Shown here one piece after another: positions 52,326-60,712 of a DNA stretch of 64,000 nt; position 1 is the first letter of the stretch, and each line of letters opens with the position of its first letter. The stretch spans positions 62,001 through 126,000 of the forward strand of contig JBBIKC010000003.1 in the NCBI GenBank assembly GCA_037445635.1, in the 5' to 3' direction. Under the pieces are notes generated by a model, which saw nothing but the letters and a program-made list of their open reading frames with translations, did not search any database and was not told the DNA's origin. The translations under genes were made by a program, and so were the position numbers. The DNA is from JBFMCC01 sp037445635. GTDB taxonomy: Bacteria > Chloroflexota > Anaerolineae > Anaerolineales > Villigracilaceae.

Positions 52326-53287
52326 TCATGCAGCCGATTACCGGACTTCTCGAAGTCGAAAACCTGGTATTGCACTTCCGCACCACGCGCGGCGTGATGC
52401 GGGCTGTGGACGGGGTAAACCTCAGCCTGAAGCACGGCGAGGCGGTGGTGGTGCTGGGCGAATCGGGTTGCGGAAAGAGTTCGCTGGCCAGGGCCATCCT
52501 GCGCCTCCTGCCGCGCAACGTCCATGCTTATTCGGGGAAGGTGGTCCTGGAGGGGCGGGAGTTGATGGGGTTGACCGATGAAGACTTCCGCCAGAACATC
52601 CGCTGGGCGCATATTTCCATCGTCCCGCAGGCGGCCATGAACGCGCTGAACCCTGTCCTGAAAGTGGGCGATCAGGTGGCCGAACCGATGATGATTTACG
52701 GCGGCGTGAAAAAAGAGGACGCGCTGGGCAACGCAAGGAAGATGTTCCGTCACGTCGGCGTGCCGGAGGATTTCCTCGGCCGTTACGCCTTCGAACTCAG
52801 CGGCGGGATGCGCCAGCGCGTGGCGATTGCCATGGCGCTGGTCACCGCGCCCGACCTGATCATCCTCGACGAGCCCACCTCCGCGCTGGACGTGCTGACC
52901 CAGGCCAACATCATGAATGTGCTCAAGCGCATCAAGCGCGAACTGGGCGTCAGTTACATCCTCATCACGCACGACATCGCCACCTCCAGCGAACTGGCCG
53001 ACCGCGTGGCGGTCATGTACGCCGGGCAGATCGTGGAAGTCAGCGATGCGGCGCGCTTCTTCAATGCGCCGTTGCATCCCTATTCGCAGAAGTTGATGGC
53101 CTCCGTCCCGCGCCTGCGCGGCGACCAGGAGCCCGATTTCATCACGGGTTCGCCCCCGAGCCTGCTGGACCTGCCGAAGGGCTGTCGCTTCGCGCCGCGC
53201 TGTCCACTGCGGTTCGCAAAATGCGATGAGGAGCCGCCCGTCACCGGGACGGATGGGCGCCTGGTCAAATGCTGGCTGTCGGCATGA
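52322..53287 (+). CDS. Oligopeptide ABC transporter ATP-binding protein (DppD type)
   Basis: A 321-residue ATPase. Walker A is GESGCGKSSL (about 43-52), Q-loop IVPQAAMNALNPVLK, signature FELSGGMRQRVAIAMAL (about 160-176), Walker B DLIILDEPTSALD, H-loop ITHD. The C-terminal oligopeptide-transporter domain has GSPPSLLDLPKGCRFAPRCP, the region that may hold an Fe-S cluster in some homologues. ATGA overlap with the upstream permease. Confidence 0.93.
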   Translation: MIMQPITGLLEVENLVLHFRTTRGVMRAVDGVNLSLKHGEAVVVLGESGCGKSSLARAILRLLPRNVHAYSGKVVLEGRELMGLTDEDFRQNIRWAHISIVPQAAMNALNPVLKVGDQVAEPMMIYGGVKKEDALGNARKMFRHVGVPEDFLGRYAFELSGGMRQRVAIAMALVTAPDLIILDEPTSALDVLTQANIMNVLKRIKRELGVSYILITHDIATSSELADRVAVMYAGQIVEVSDAARFFNAPLHPYSQKLMASVPRLRGDQEPDFITGSPPSLLDLPKGCRFAPRCPLRFAKCDEEPPVTGTDGRLVKCWLSA

Positions 53288-53297
53288 GGAGAGGAAC

Positions 53298-54317
53298 ATG
53301 GTTCAAATGGATTTACAGATGAAGGAAGCGCGGAAGATTCGAACCGTTCCCCTGCTCTCGATCCGCGACCTGCGCGTCTGGTTCGAGTTGCGCCGTTTCG
53401 GCTTCGGCCACGCGGGCTACGTGAAGGCCGTGGACGGCGTCAACTTTGACCTGCGCCAGGGCGAAGCGATTGCAGTTGTCGGGGAGAGCGGATGCGGAAA
53501 GTCCAGCCTGATGAAGACCATCCTGGGCCTCAACAGGCCCACCAGCGGCAGTGTCGTTTTCGAGGGCAGGGATTTGAGCACGTTCGACTCGAAGGATTTG
53601 CGCTGGTATCGGTCGCAGGTCGGGTACGTGCAACAGGACCCGTTCGGCGCGCTGGCCCCGTTCATGACCATCCAGCAGATTCTGGAAGAGCCGTTAATCA
53701 TCAATGGCGTGAAGGATCGCGGCGAGCGCGAGGCGCGCCTCCGTCGCGCGCTGGAGGAGGTGAAGCTCAAGCCTGTGGAGGACTACCTGGCCAAATTTCC
53801 GCACATGTTGAGCGGCGGACAGCAGCAACGCGTCGTCATTGCCCGCGCCATGATTCTGAATCCGAAACTGATCGTGGCCGACGAGCCCGTGTCCATGCTG
53901 GACGCCTCGGTGCGTGTGGAGATCCTGAAGTTGCTGCGCGGCCTGCAGGCTTCGCACAATCTGGCCGTGATTTACATCACGCATGATCTTTCGACGGTGC
54001 GTTATTTCTCCGAACGTATCTTCGTAATGTATGCGGGGAATGTGATCGAACGCGCGCGCGTGGACGATCTTCTGCGCGAGGCGCGCCACCCGTACACGCA
54101 TGCCTTGCTGGCCGCCACATCCGATCCCGATGCGAAGAATGCCTCTGTCTTCCGCGAGGTGCCACCGGGCGAGCCGCCCAGCCTGGTCAAGCCGCCGGGA
54201 GGATGCCGCTTTCATCCGCGTTGCGCTCACGTTATCCGGGGACAATGCGATGTGGAATTTCCCCCAGATTTTAAAATCGCATCCGATCATCTCGCGGCGT
54301 GCTGGCTTTACAAATGA
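53298..54317 (+). CDS. Oligopeptide ABC transporter ATP-binding protein (DppF type)
   Basis: A 339-residue ATPase. Walker A GESGCGKSSL, Q-loop YVQQDPFGALAPFMT, signature HMLSGGQQQRVVIARAM and Walker B KLIVADEPVSMLDASVR are present, with the C-terminal PPGGCRFHPRCAH motif shared with DppD. GAGGAGAGG precedes the ATG. It pairs with the preceding ATPase and ends overlapping the small membrane protein gene. Confidence 0.93.
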   Translation: MVQMDLQMKEARKIRTVPLLSIRDLRVWFELRRFGFGHAGYVKAVDGVNFDLRQGEAIAVVGESGCGKSSLMKTILGLNRPTSGSVVFEGRDLSTFDSKDLRWYRSQVGYVQQDPFGALAPFMTIQQILEEPLIINGVKDRGEREARLRRALEEVKLKPVEDYLAKFPHMLSGGQQQRVVIARAMILNPKLIVADEPVSMLDASVRVEILKLLRGLQASHNLAVIYITHDLSTVRYFSERIFVMYAGNVIERARVDDLLREARHPYTHALLAATSDPDAKNASVFREVPPGEPPSLVKPPGGCRFHPRCAHVIRGQCDVEFPPDFKIASDHLAACWLYK

Positions 54318-54505
54318 GACCCCAAAGAGTTCTCCTGGTTGGATTTGTTTTTGTCCTCAGCGGGTTCGTCATCCCGCTGTTGATGGTGATGCAAATCATC
54401 CCATCCGGTTTTCTGCTAGGGTTCCTGAGTTTCGCCGCCTCGGTCAGTGGACTCTTTTTGGGATTGGTCGGCGCGGCGTCCTGGGTGCAGACTCGCAGGC
54501 GTTGA
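54314..54505 (+). CDS. Small two-helix membrane protein
   Basis: A 63-residue protein with two hydrophobic helices (VLLVGFVFVLSGFVIPLLMV and GFLLGFLSFAASVSGLFLGL) and a basic end (QTRRR). It overlaps the DppF-type gene by ATGA and is the last gene of the ABC operon before the terminator. No family recognised; a small accessory subunit of the transporter is possible. Confidence 0.65.
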   Translation: MRPQRVLLVGFVFVLSGFVIPLLMVMQIIPSGFLLGFLSFAASVSGLFLGLVGAASWVQTRRR

Positions 54506-54508
54506 AAC

Positions 54509-54533
54509 AAAAAGGCCGTCCAACGGCCTTTTT
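54509..54533. terminator. Bidirectional intrinsic terminator
   Basis: AAAAAGGCCGT (54509-54519) and ACGGCCTTTTT (54523-54533) form a perfect stem around CCA. It ends both the ABC operon (plus) and the diterpene/two-component operon (minus). Confidence 0.9.
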
Positions 54534-54544
54534 GTTCGCAGGTT

Positions 54545-54940
54545 TCAGGAAGGTAACGGGGGAAGTTGCCCTGTTTGCAGGTTCGGGTTGAGGCGGCGGG
54601 CCAGGTCGCGCAGTTGGGCGTAGCTGATGGGTTTGACGAGCACGAAGTCGGCCTGTTCGTTGAGGAGTTCGGCGGCGATGGTGTCGGCGGTGGTGATGAC
54701 CACGCGCGTATCCTGCAGACGCTTTTCGGAGCGAATTTGCTTGAGCAGGTTTTCGCCTGGGACGTGGGGCAGGTGCAGGTCCAGCAGGACGACCGAGGGA
54801 TTGATCTCTGCCAGCCGCTGCATGGCCGTCCGGCCGTCCCGAATGATCTCGGTGACAAATCCCGCGGCGCTCATGGCCTGCGCAAAGATCTGGGACAGGT
54901 CTTCATCGTCTTCTATGATCATCGCTATGGGTGTGCTCAT
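54545..54940 (-). CDS. Single-domain response regulator of the diterpene operon
   Basis: A 131-residue receiver. Acidic pair MIIEDDEDL, phospho-acceptor Asp in SVVLLDLHLPH (about 54), Thr in VVITTADT and Lys in LVKPIS. There is no DNA-binding output. Its ATG overlaps the TGA of the kinase gene (ATGA), so the two are translated together. It is the last gene before the bidirectional terminator at 54509 and, from spacing, is in the same transcript as the terpene cyclases. Confidence 0.9.
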   Translation of the reverse strand: MSTPIAMIIEDDEDLSQIFAQAMSAAGFVTEIIRDGRTAMQRLAEINPSVVLLDLHLPHVPGENLLKQIRSEKRLQDTRVVITTADTIAAELLNEQADFVLVKPISYAQLRDLARRLNPNLQTGQLPPLPS

Positions 54941-56628
54941 TTCTTCTCCTCCGGCGGTTCGTAGGGCAGGATGGCCGTAAAGGTGCTGCCGCGGCCCACT
55001 TCGCTTTCCAGGCTCACCTCGCCGCCCATTCGGTCGACGAGGCGTTTTACGATCGAAAGCCCCAGGCCGATGCCGCTGTGTTCGCGGGTTGCGATCCCAT
55101 CCACCTGCCTGAAAGGATCGAACACGTAGGGCTGGGCTTCCGGCGGGATGCCCGGGCCGGTATCGCGCACGATGCAGGCCCAGGATTTTTCGTCGCGCGG
55201 CTCCAGCCGGATGCTGATCTCTCCCTGTTGTGTGAATTTTATTGCGTTGTTGACCAGGTTGATCAACACCTGTTGCAGGCGCTGGGAGTCGCCGCGCAGT
55301 TTGGCAGGCAGGGCCGGGGAGACCTCGCTTTTCAGCTGCAGGTTCTTATCCTGCGCGGGCTTGTCCATTACACCGTGCACGGCTTCGAGCAGGGCGGCGG
55401 GGCTGAATTCGCCGTAGTGAAAGATCAACTGACCCGCCTCGATGCGCGCCTGGTCGAGCAGGTCGCTGACGATGCGCAGGAGGCGCTGACTGTTGCTTTC
55501 GATCCTCTTCACGACCCCGGCCTGTTGTTCGCTGACCGGGCCATAGACGGCCTCCTGCAGCATTTCCGTGTAACCGAGGATGGCGTTCAGCGGTGTGCGC
55601 AGTTCGTGCGAGACCATGGCGACGAAATCGTTCTTCATTTGCTCGACTTCCGCCTCGCGGGTGACATCGCGGAAGACGGCCACGGTGCCGATGCGCTCGC
55701 CCATGCCGGTATCCACCGGCGCGGCGTTGACGGAAAGTGCGCGTTGATGTATGTTGAAGCGCAGGCTGGGGGCATTCACGTCGGGATGATGCAATAATTC
55801 GATGACGGCCTGCCGCTCCTTCTCATTGACGTCGTACCGCGGCAGGAGTTTGTCCATTTCGACTCCCATGAGCGACGGTTGTGAGCGGTCGAGGAAGCGG
55901 CTCAGTGCAGGGTTGACCACGATGGTGCGCCCGTTCAGATCGAATACGGCCACGCCGTCTGCAATGCCCTGCAGGATGGCCTCCGTCCTGCCTGCCTCGG
56001 CGAGTTCGCGCGCCAGCGCCGCGGCCAGTTCGCTGGTGCGTTGTTCGACGCGTTGATCGAGTTCGCGGTTGACGGCGCGCAGCTCCTTCAAGGTCTGCTC
56101 CAGGCTGCGGGAGGAAAGCCAGGAGACAATGGCGAGCATGAGGAAGCCTGCAATGGCAGGAACATTTGGCAGAATGTCAAGATAATCTGCAAGAAGTGAG
56201 ATTTCTACACTGCTCAAGATTGCAAAAATAAAACTGGCGCTCGGGCCTATCAGTAGACTGGAGATTGCAATTGGAATGAAGAATACAAATAGCGATCGCC
56301 CGTTTGCAAGCTCATTTGGGGTATCAGTGAAAAGGAAAATGCCAAGTAACATTAGAAGGAAAATCGCGCTGGCCAGTCGGCCGGATACGAATCGATTAAT
56401 GGTGAATATTATGACCGTGCTAGTCATCAGTATGGGGCCGCTGAGGAGAATCAAAGAAATTTCTTCTTTGGTGATTGCCTGTCCAGTTTGGTAGAAAATC
56501 ACGGCTAGCAGCGTACCCATGAATGCGAGGCTGAAGATACCAAATAACAAAATATTAAGCAGTTTTCTGCGACGGATATCGTCAGGATCGGTTGATGGGA
56601 TCTCGAATAACTGGCTGAGCTTGAGCAT
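54937..56628 (-). CDS. Membrane PAS histidine kinase linked to the diterpene genes
   Basis: A 563-residue kinase. About six transmembrane helices (residues 25-185) and a coiled linker (RELDQRVEQRTSELAAAL) are followed by a PAS domain (ILQGIADGVAVFDLNGRTIVVNPALSRF, near 215). HisKA is DFVAMVSHELRTPLNAILG (His near 345), with HATPase_c boxes NAIKFTQ, DTGPGIP and GIGLGLS. It starts 2 bases after the stop of the cyclase gene with AGGA inside that gene. The 5' part (membrane domain, 56161 on) is AT-richer than the rest: 22/60 GC in 56161-56220 against 37/60 in 56101-56160. The signal sensed is unknown; it could be membrane state or the diterpenoid itself. Confidence 0.9.
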   Translation of the reverse strand: MLKLSQLFEIPSTDPDDIRRRKLLNILLFGIFSLAFMGTLLAVIFYQTGQAITKEEISLILLSGPILMTSTVIIFTINRFVSGRLASAIFLLMLLGIFLFTDTPNELANGRSLFVFFIPIAISSLLIGPSASFIFAILSSVEISLLADYLDILPNVPAIAGFLMLAIVSWLSSRSLEQTLKELRAVNRELDQRVEQRTSELAAALARELAEAGRTEAILQGIADGVAVFDLNGRTIVVNPALSRFLDRSQPSLMGVEMDKLLPRYDVNEKERQAVIELLHHPDVNAPSLRFNIHQRALSVNAAPVDTGMGERIGTVAVFRDVTREAEVEQMKNDFVAMVSHELRTPLNAILGYTEMLQEAVYGPVSEQQAGVVKRIESNSQRLLRIVSDLLDQARIEAGQLIFHYGEFSPAALLEAVHGVMDKPAQDKNLQLKSEVSPALPAKLRGDSQRLQQVLINLVNNAIKFTQQGEISIRLEPRDEKSWACIVRDTGPGIPPEAQPYVFDPFRQVDGIATREHSGIGLGLSIVKRLVDRMGGEVSLESEVGRGSTFTAILPYEPPEEKK

Positions 56629-56630
56629 AG

Positions 56631-58124
56631 CTAAATCCTGCTGGTAAGTTCAAGCGCACTTAGTATGGATGATCGAACGATATATTCACCGGCATACAGT
56701 CCCTTCCCGATCCAGAAGAGATGGGGCGGGGTGTCTCTGTTTTCGTTTAACCACTTGAATCCTTTCTGAATCGCGTCTTTGTGGATACTGCCGTTTTGCT
56801 TCCCGTGCAAGCACAGGGCTTGAAGGCAATAGGATGTCTCCTCCGGAGTAGGACCATAATATCCCCAACCACCTTGGGTATTCTGGGTATTTAATATCCA
56901 TTGGATTGATGGCATTATCATCTCATCATAATATCCTTTGCATGCAATGATAGCATGAGCGGTCGTGTAGTATGGGGATATCTGCCACTTGTCAAACCAA
57001 TAGCCCTCATTGGTCATCATACGCCTCAATAGACTCAAAACTTTCCTTACAAGGGGATGCGTTGGCTCATAGCCGGCGTGTCTTAGGGCATTCAACGCGT
57101 GGATATTAACACTGATTGATGGATCCGCTTCTAGTTCGTAGCATCGAAAAAGTTCTTTACTATCGAACGACATTAATCCTTGAATATCAACCAGGAAACC
57201 AAACTGAGTTAACAAGTCAAAAGTGACGCTTGTGTTATCTCCATCAGGAACGGAATATTCGGTTGACAATCCTATCCCCCGACGGGCGTCCCAGCCTGTC
57301 CGAAGATGCTGTAAATGCCTCTGGAAATCCAAACTTTGTGTGATTTCTTGATCGCCTATGAGGGCAAGATTCCACAGAACCCATGCCCTTTCATACACAT
57401 CAAATGGCAACAAATCGGGCACGGAACCATCTGCGGAGACCACCCACTTTAGATATTTCACGGCTCCCGGGTCAGCTGGCCTGACGAACTTGGCGAAATA
57501 CGCGGTTGCCGACGGGCTATGCCCAACTGATCCGTTGGCTTCCTGTAAATTCTCAACGTCAAGCAAATCCTGGAAATCCGTGCCGGCCATTTCCGCCGAG
57601 AAAGCCATGGTCACATAGCGATTGATCTTTCGGCCTTGTATCTTCTCCAGCTTAGATTTCCTCAACCGGGCTATTCTGCCTAAAATCCTTTCCCCCTGTT
57701 GCTTGATGAGGCCAAGTTTTTCGGCCTCCGAGACCAAAGTCGGCACGATCATCTCGAAACCGACGGTCGCGCCATTTGGATCGGCGAGCAGGCCTTTCGT
57801 CGCTCTCTCCGTAATCCATTCCAGTGCCACCAATCCCTTTTCGATCTGCCGCCGGAGGCCCCTCCGATTCTTCTGACTTGCGAGCGCGATCATTGCAGAC
57901 AGCGTGCTGATCACCCGGTCGTGATAATAGAATGGCTGTTCCGCGCCCCAACTGCCATCAGGCAGTTGATGCCGGCAAAGCCATTCCAACGCCCGACCGC
58001 TGAGTTCGGGATCAATGTCGCCCAGGCGCGCGACCCATGCGGTATCGTAGGCCGAGGGCGACATTTTCCCGGGACCCAGTTTCGAAAGCAAAGCAATGAT
58101 TTCTTCCCTGATGTCGGTATTCAT
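56631..58124 (-). CDS. Class II diterpene cyclase (Rv3377c-like), DxDN paralogue
   Basis: A 497-residue terpene cyclase of the beta-gamma squalene-hopene/CPP-synthase fold; Rv3377c is 501. It has SAYDTAWVARL (24-34), QLPDGSWGAEQP (53-64), HDRVISTL, NGSVGHSPSATAYF (197-210) and QW-like NTQGGWGYYGP near 415. The protonation motif is DGDNTS (294-299). In Rv3377c the motif is DxDTT and the middle Asp is the essential acid; Asp296 holds that place here, so Asn297 need not abolish activity. It should convert GGPP to a bicyclic diphosphate. Much of the gene has 40-45% GC by counted lines, unlike its paralogue. The start at 58124 follows AAGG. Confidence 0.88.
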   Translation of the reverse strand: MNTDIREEIIALLSKLGPGKMSPSAYDTAWVARLGDIDPELSGRALEWLCRHQLPDGSWGAEQPFYYHDRVISTLSAMIALASQKNRRGLRRQIEKGLVALEWITERATKGLLADPNGATVGFEMIVPTLVSEAEKLGLIKQQGERILGRIARLRKSKLEKIQGRKINRYVTMAFSAEMAGTDFQDLLDVENLQEANGSVGHSPSATAYFAKFVRPADPGAVKYLKWVVSADGSVPDLLPFDVYERAWVLWNLALIGDQEITQSLDFQRHLQHLRTGWDARRGIGLSTEYSVPDGDNTSVTFDLLTQFGFLVDIQGLMSFDSKELFRCYELEADPSISVNIHALNALRHAGYEPTHPLVRKVLSLLRRMMTNEGYWFDKWQISPYYTTAHAIIACKGYYDEMIMPSIQWILNTQNTQGGWGYYGPTPEETSYCLQALCLHGKQNGSIHKDAIQKGFKWLNENRDTPPHLFWIGKGLYAGEYIVRSSILSALELTSRI

Positions 58125-58301
58125 GAAGTTATTGCCTTGAGAGAAGTCACATCGGTATCTGGATGATTCCGGGCCGGCGTTCTTGCGTTGTAAAATAACC
58201 CAGGCTGGCCAAAGCCAGGCCGTCTTCACCTATCGCTCCATCATTCCCGGCATGAGCAGGGAGGAGCCCTGCGCGCTCCGAGTCGCCAAGATCATTCCGC
58301 C
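58125..58301. other. Spacer between the two cyclase genes
   Basis: 177 bases between the second cyclase stop and the first cyclase start, GC-rich, with no convincing gene, terminator or promoter. It is the largest gap in the operon and could hold an internal promoter for the cyclase/kinase/regulator end. Confidence 0.4.
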
Positions 58302-59780
58302 TCAACCCTCCGTCAGGGCCAGCGCGCTCAGAATGGTGGACTGGACGAGCAGGTCGGGGCAATACAGCGACTTTCCAATCCACAAGGGCGGATAGGGCGG
58401 CTCGGTGTGATTACGCAGCCAGCGCCCGCCCTGTTCGATGCGGCCGCCGGGCACCTTGCCCCCGGCCTTGCGCCAGAGAGACAGCGCCTGCAGGCAGTAA
58501 GCGGTCTCTTCGGCGGTGGCGGCGCGGTGGAAGCCCCAGGCGCCGTTGGAGTTTTGCATCTTCAATATCCAGTCCACGGCGGTCTGGCACATTTCATCGT
58601 CGTAGCCCTGGCAAAAGATAATGGCATGGGCGGTGGTGTAGAACGGCGAGGCATTCCACTTATCAATCCAGTATTTCCCCGCCAGGCGGCGCTTTCGGAT
58701 GAAACCCAGCGCCTTTTGCACGGACGGATGATCCACGCCGCAGCCCGCCCGCCGGAGCGCGCCAAGCACGTGAATGTTGACGTCAATCGAGGCGTTGACC
58801 TCGAGATTGAAACAGCGGAAGTGATCCTTCTCCTCGAAACTGAGCACCGCCTCCAGGTCAACGGGATGACCCAGATCGGTCAGCAGGTCGTAGCCCAGGC
58901 TGGTGTCGTCGCCGTCCATCAGCGAGTAGGTGGACGAAAACCCAAGGCCCAGCCCGGGCTTCCACTGCGCACTGAGGCTTTCGATATGCGGCTGCGCCAG
59001 CGGCATGATGTCCCTGGTCAGCAGGCCGCCGACATGCAGGTTCCACAGAATCCAGATGCGCTCGAAATTCTCGAAGGGCGCGACGAACGGCGCGCCGCCG
59101 TCCACCAGGACATCTCGTAGATATAGTAACGCGTTTCGATCTCCGGGGCGGACATATCTGGCGAAATATGCTGTGGCAGAGGGACTATTGCCGACCGAAC
59201 CGTTGGATTCCTGCAGGTTGTCAACATCGAGCATGTCCAGCGCGTCCTCTCCGGCCAGTTCGGCCGAGAGGGCAGTGGTCACGTAACGGCTGATCTTGAT
59301 GCCCTTGAGTTTCGCCAGTTTTGCGCGCCGCGCCTGGCCGAGCCTCCCGAGGATTCGGTCGCCCTGCTGTTTGATGATGCCCAGCCTTTCCGCCTCCGCC
59401 ACCAGCGTGGGTATGATCATCTCGAACCCGGCCGGGGCGCCGTTGGCGTCCGAGGCCAGGCGCCGGGTCGCATCCGACGTCAGCCGGTCGAGCGCCTTCA
59501 GGCCGTTCTCGACGCGGACGCGGTCCTGAACGCGGCGGCCGCGGTGCGCCAGCGCCAGCATGGCCGCCAGTGTGGATGCGATGCGGTCATGGTAATACAA
59601 CGGCTGTTCCGCGCCCCAGCTTCCATCCGCCAGTTGATGCTCGCTGATCCATTCCAGCGCGTGGTTGGAGAGGGTGGGCGCGATATCGGCCAGCCGCGCC
59701 ACCCAGGCCGTGTCGTAAGCGGTGGTGCCCATGCGGCCCGGGCCCATGGCGGCGAGCAGCCCCTTAACGTCGTACATCAT
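58302..59780 (-). CDS. Class II diterpene cyclase (Rv3377c-like), canonical DxDD
   Basis: A 492-residue cyclase collinear with its neighbour. TAYDTAWVARL (20-30), QLADGSWGAEQP (49-60), NGSVGNSPSATAYF (193-206), the acid motif DGDDTS (289-294) and QW-like QNSNGAWGFH near 407 are all present. The DxDD motif is complete, so it is the better candidate for GGPP protonation-cyclisation to a labdane, halimane or clerodane-type diphosphate; no class I DDxxD domain exists in either protein. The ATG at 59780 overlaps the stop of the Rv3378c-like gene (ATGA) and is preceded by AAAGGGGG. An upstream in-frame TTG is less likely. GC is 63-73% in sampled lines. Confidence 0.92.
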   Translation of the reverse strand: MMYDVKGLLAAMGPGRMGTTAYDTAWVARLADIAPTLSNHALEWISEHQLADGSWGAEQPLYYHDRIASTLAAMLALAHRGRRVQDRVRVENGLKALDRLTSDATRRLASDANGAPAGFEMIIPTLVAEAERLGIIKQQGDRILGRLGQARRAKLAKLKGIKISRYVTTALSAELAGEDALDMLDVDNLQESNGSVGNSPSATAYFARYVRPGDRNALLYLRDVLVDGGAPFVAPFENFERIWILWNLHVGGLLTRDIMPLAQPHIESLSAQWKPGLGLGFSSTYSLMDGDDTSLGYDLLTDLGHPVDLEAVLSFEEKDHFRCFNLEVNASIDVNIHVLGALRRAGCGVDHPSVQKALGFIRKRRLAGKYWIDKWNASPFYTTAHAIIFCQGYDDEMCQTAVDWILKMQNSNGAWGFHRAATAEETAYCLQALSLWRKAGGKVPGGRIEQGGRWLRNHTEPPYPPLWIGKSLYCPDLLVQSTILSALALTEG

Positions 59781-60712
59781 TGCCCCCTTTCGCCCGGCCA
59801 ATCCACAAGCGGGAGCGGATACCAGATCCCGCTGTTCAGTGTTCCGATACCGATCGTCCGCCCGGCGTTGGCGGCATAGAACGATTTCATCCAGGCCCAG
59901 CCTTCCCGTGGCAGCTGGCTGTAATCGGGCTCTGGAGCGCGACGAGTATACAGGTGGTCGAAGAGTATTTCGCGCAGTTGTCTTTCCGTCAGATATGGGG
60001 ACGGCGCGACCGTGAAGTACAAATCCTCTTCGCCGGTCGCCAGCAGGGGATAATCGAAGGCGGACAACTTGTCGAAGCCGAGGAAGAAACTGACGGGTTC
60101 GACGTATTCGCCGTAATAGGATTCGATCAGCTCGCGTCGCGCCGGGACTTTCGCGTGCTCCCGGTAGAAAGCCGCGGAGGCCTCTGCAACCGCCTCCGCC
60201 GCGTCGGAGGCGAACACACCGAAGAACAGCCGCGCCCGCTCGTAGGTCCGCGTGCGATGCGTGACTTCGTCGAACAAGCCAATCAGCGACTCGTAGGGCG
60301 TTCCATGAAAACGCTTGCGGTAGTCTCCGTAGAATCGGACGCGCACTTTATACTCGTCGTAGAAGTTCAAAAAGTCGGGATGCTCTGCCAGCCGCGCCAA
60401 CCCCTCGCGCTGGACGCGGTGCACGTATTCGTCGCCGCGCGAGAGCAGTTCCGCGCCGTAAACGGGCGTGAGCAGCGTGTCCACGCCGTGATCGAAGAAG
60501 AGACGATACAACTCGATATGTCGCCGCTGGGCAATATCCATGTAGGCCGTCATCGGGTCGGACGCGGCCTGTGCGGCCGCGGCGTGTTCGAGCGCGAACC
60601 AGCGGCGCGTCCCGTTGATGGGGAAAACGGCCACCTTCGGCCCCGCGGCGCGGACGAGGGCAGCGGCTTGTTCGACTGGCATTTCGAGAAATTGTTGGAG
60701 GGTGAAGTTCAT
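59777..60712 (-). CDS. Rv3378c-like diterpenyl diphosphate hydrolase/transferase
   Basis: A 311-residue protein strikingly similar along its length to M. tuberculosis Rv3378c (296 residues), the enzyme that turns tuberculosinyl diphosphate into tuberculosinol or 1-tuberculosinyladenosine. Shared blocks: GPKVAVFPINGTRRWF (24-39), FYGDYRKR, FGVFASDAAEAVA, ESYYGEYVEPVSFFLGF, YFTVAPSPYLTE and PDYS. The fold is that of cis-prenyltransferases. In Rv3378c the Asp of FPFDGTRRW (Asp34) is catalytic; here it is Asn33 (AAC), which is unusual. Arg36 and Arg37 are kept. It overlaps both neighbours by ATGA, between the ICMT-type methyltransferase and the cyclase, so it should use the cyclase product. Confidence 0.9.
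   Translation of the reverse strand: MNFTLQQFLEMPVEQAAALVRAAGPKVAVFPINGTRRWFALEHAAAAQAASDPMTAYMDIAQRRHIELYRLFFDHGVDTLLTPVYGAELLSRGDEYVHRVQREGLARLAEHPDFLNFYDEYKVRVRFYGDYRKRFHGTPYESLIGLFDEVTHRTRTYERARLFFGVFASDAAEAVAEASAAFYREHAKVPARRELIESYYGEYVEPVSFFLGFDKLSAFDYPLLATGEEDLYFTVAPSPYLTERQLREILFDHLYTRRAPEPDYSQLPREGWAWMKSFYAANAGRTIGIGTLNSGIWYPLPLVDWPGERGQ

Noticed and set aside
58183..58395. Plus-strand frame between the two cyclase genes
   Set aside because: No ribosome-binding site, runs antisense into the cyclase 3' end and shows no family features.
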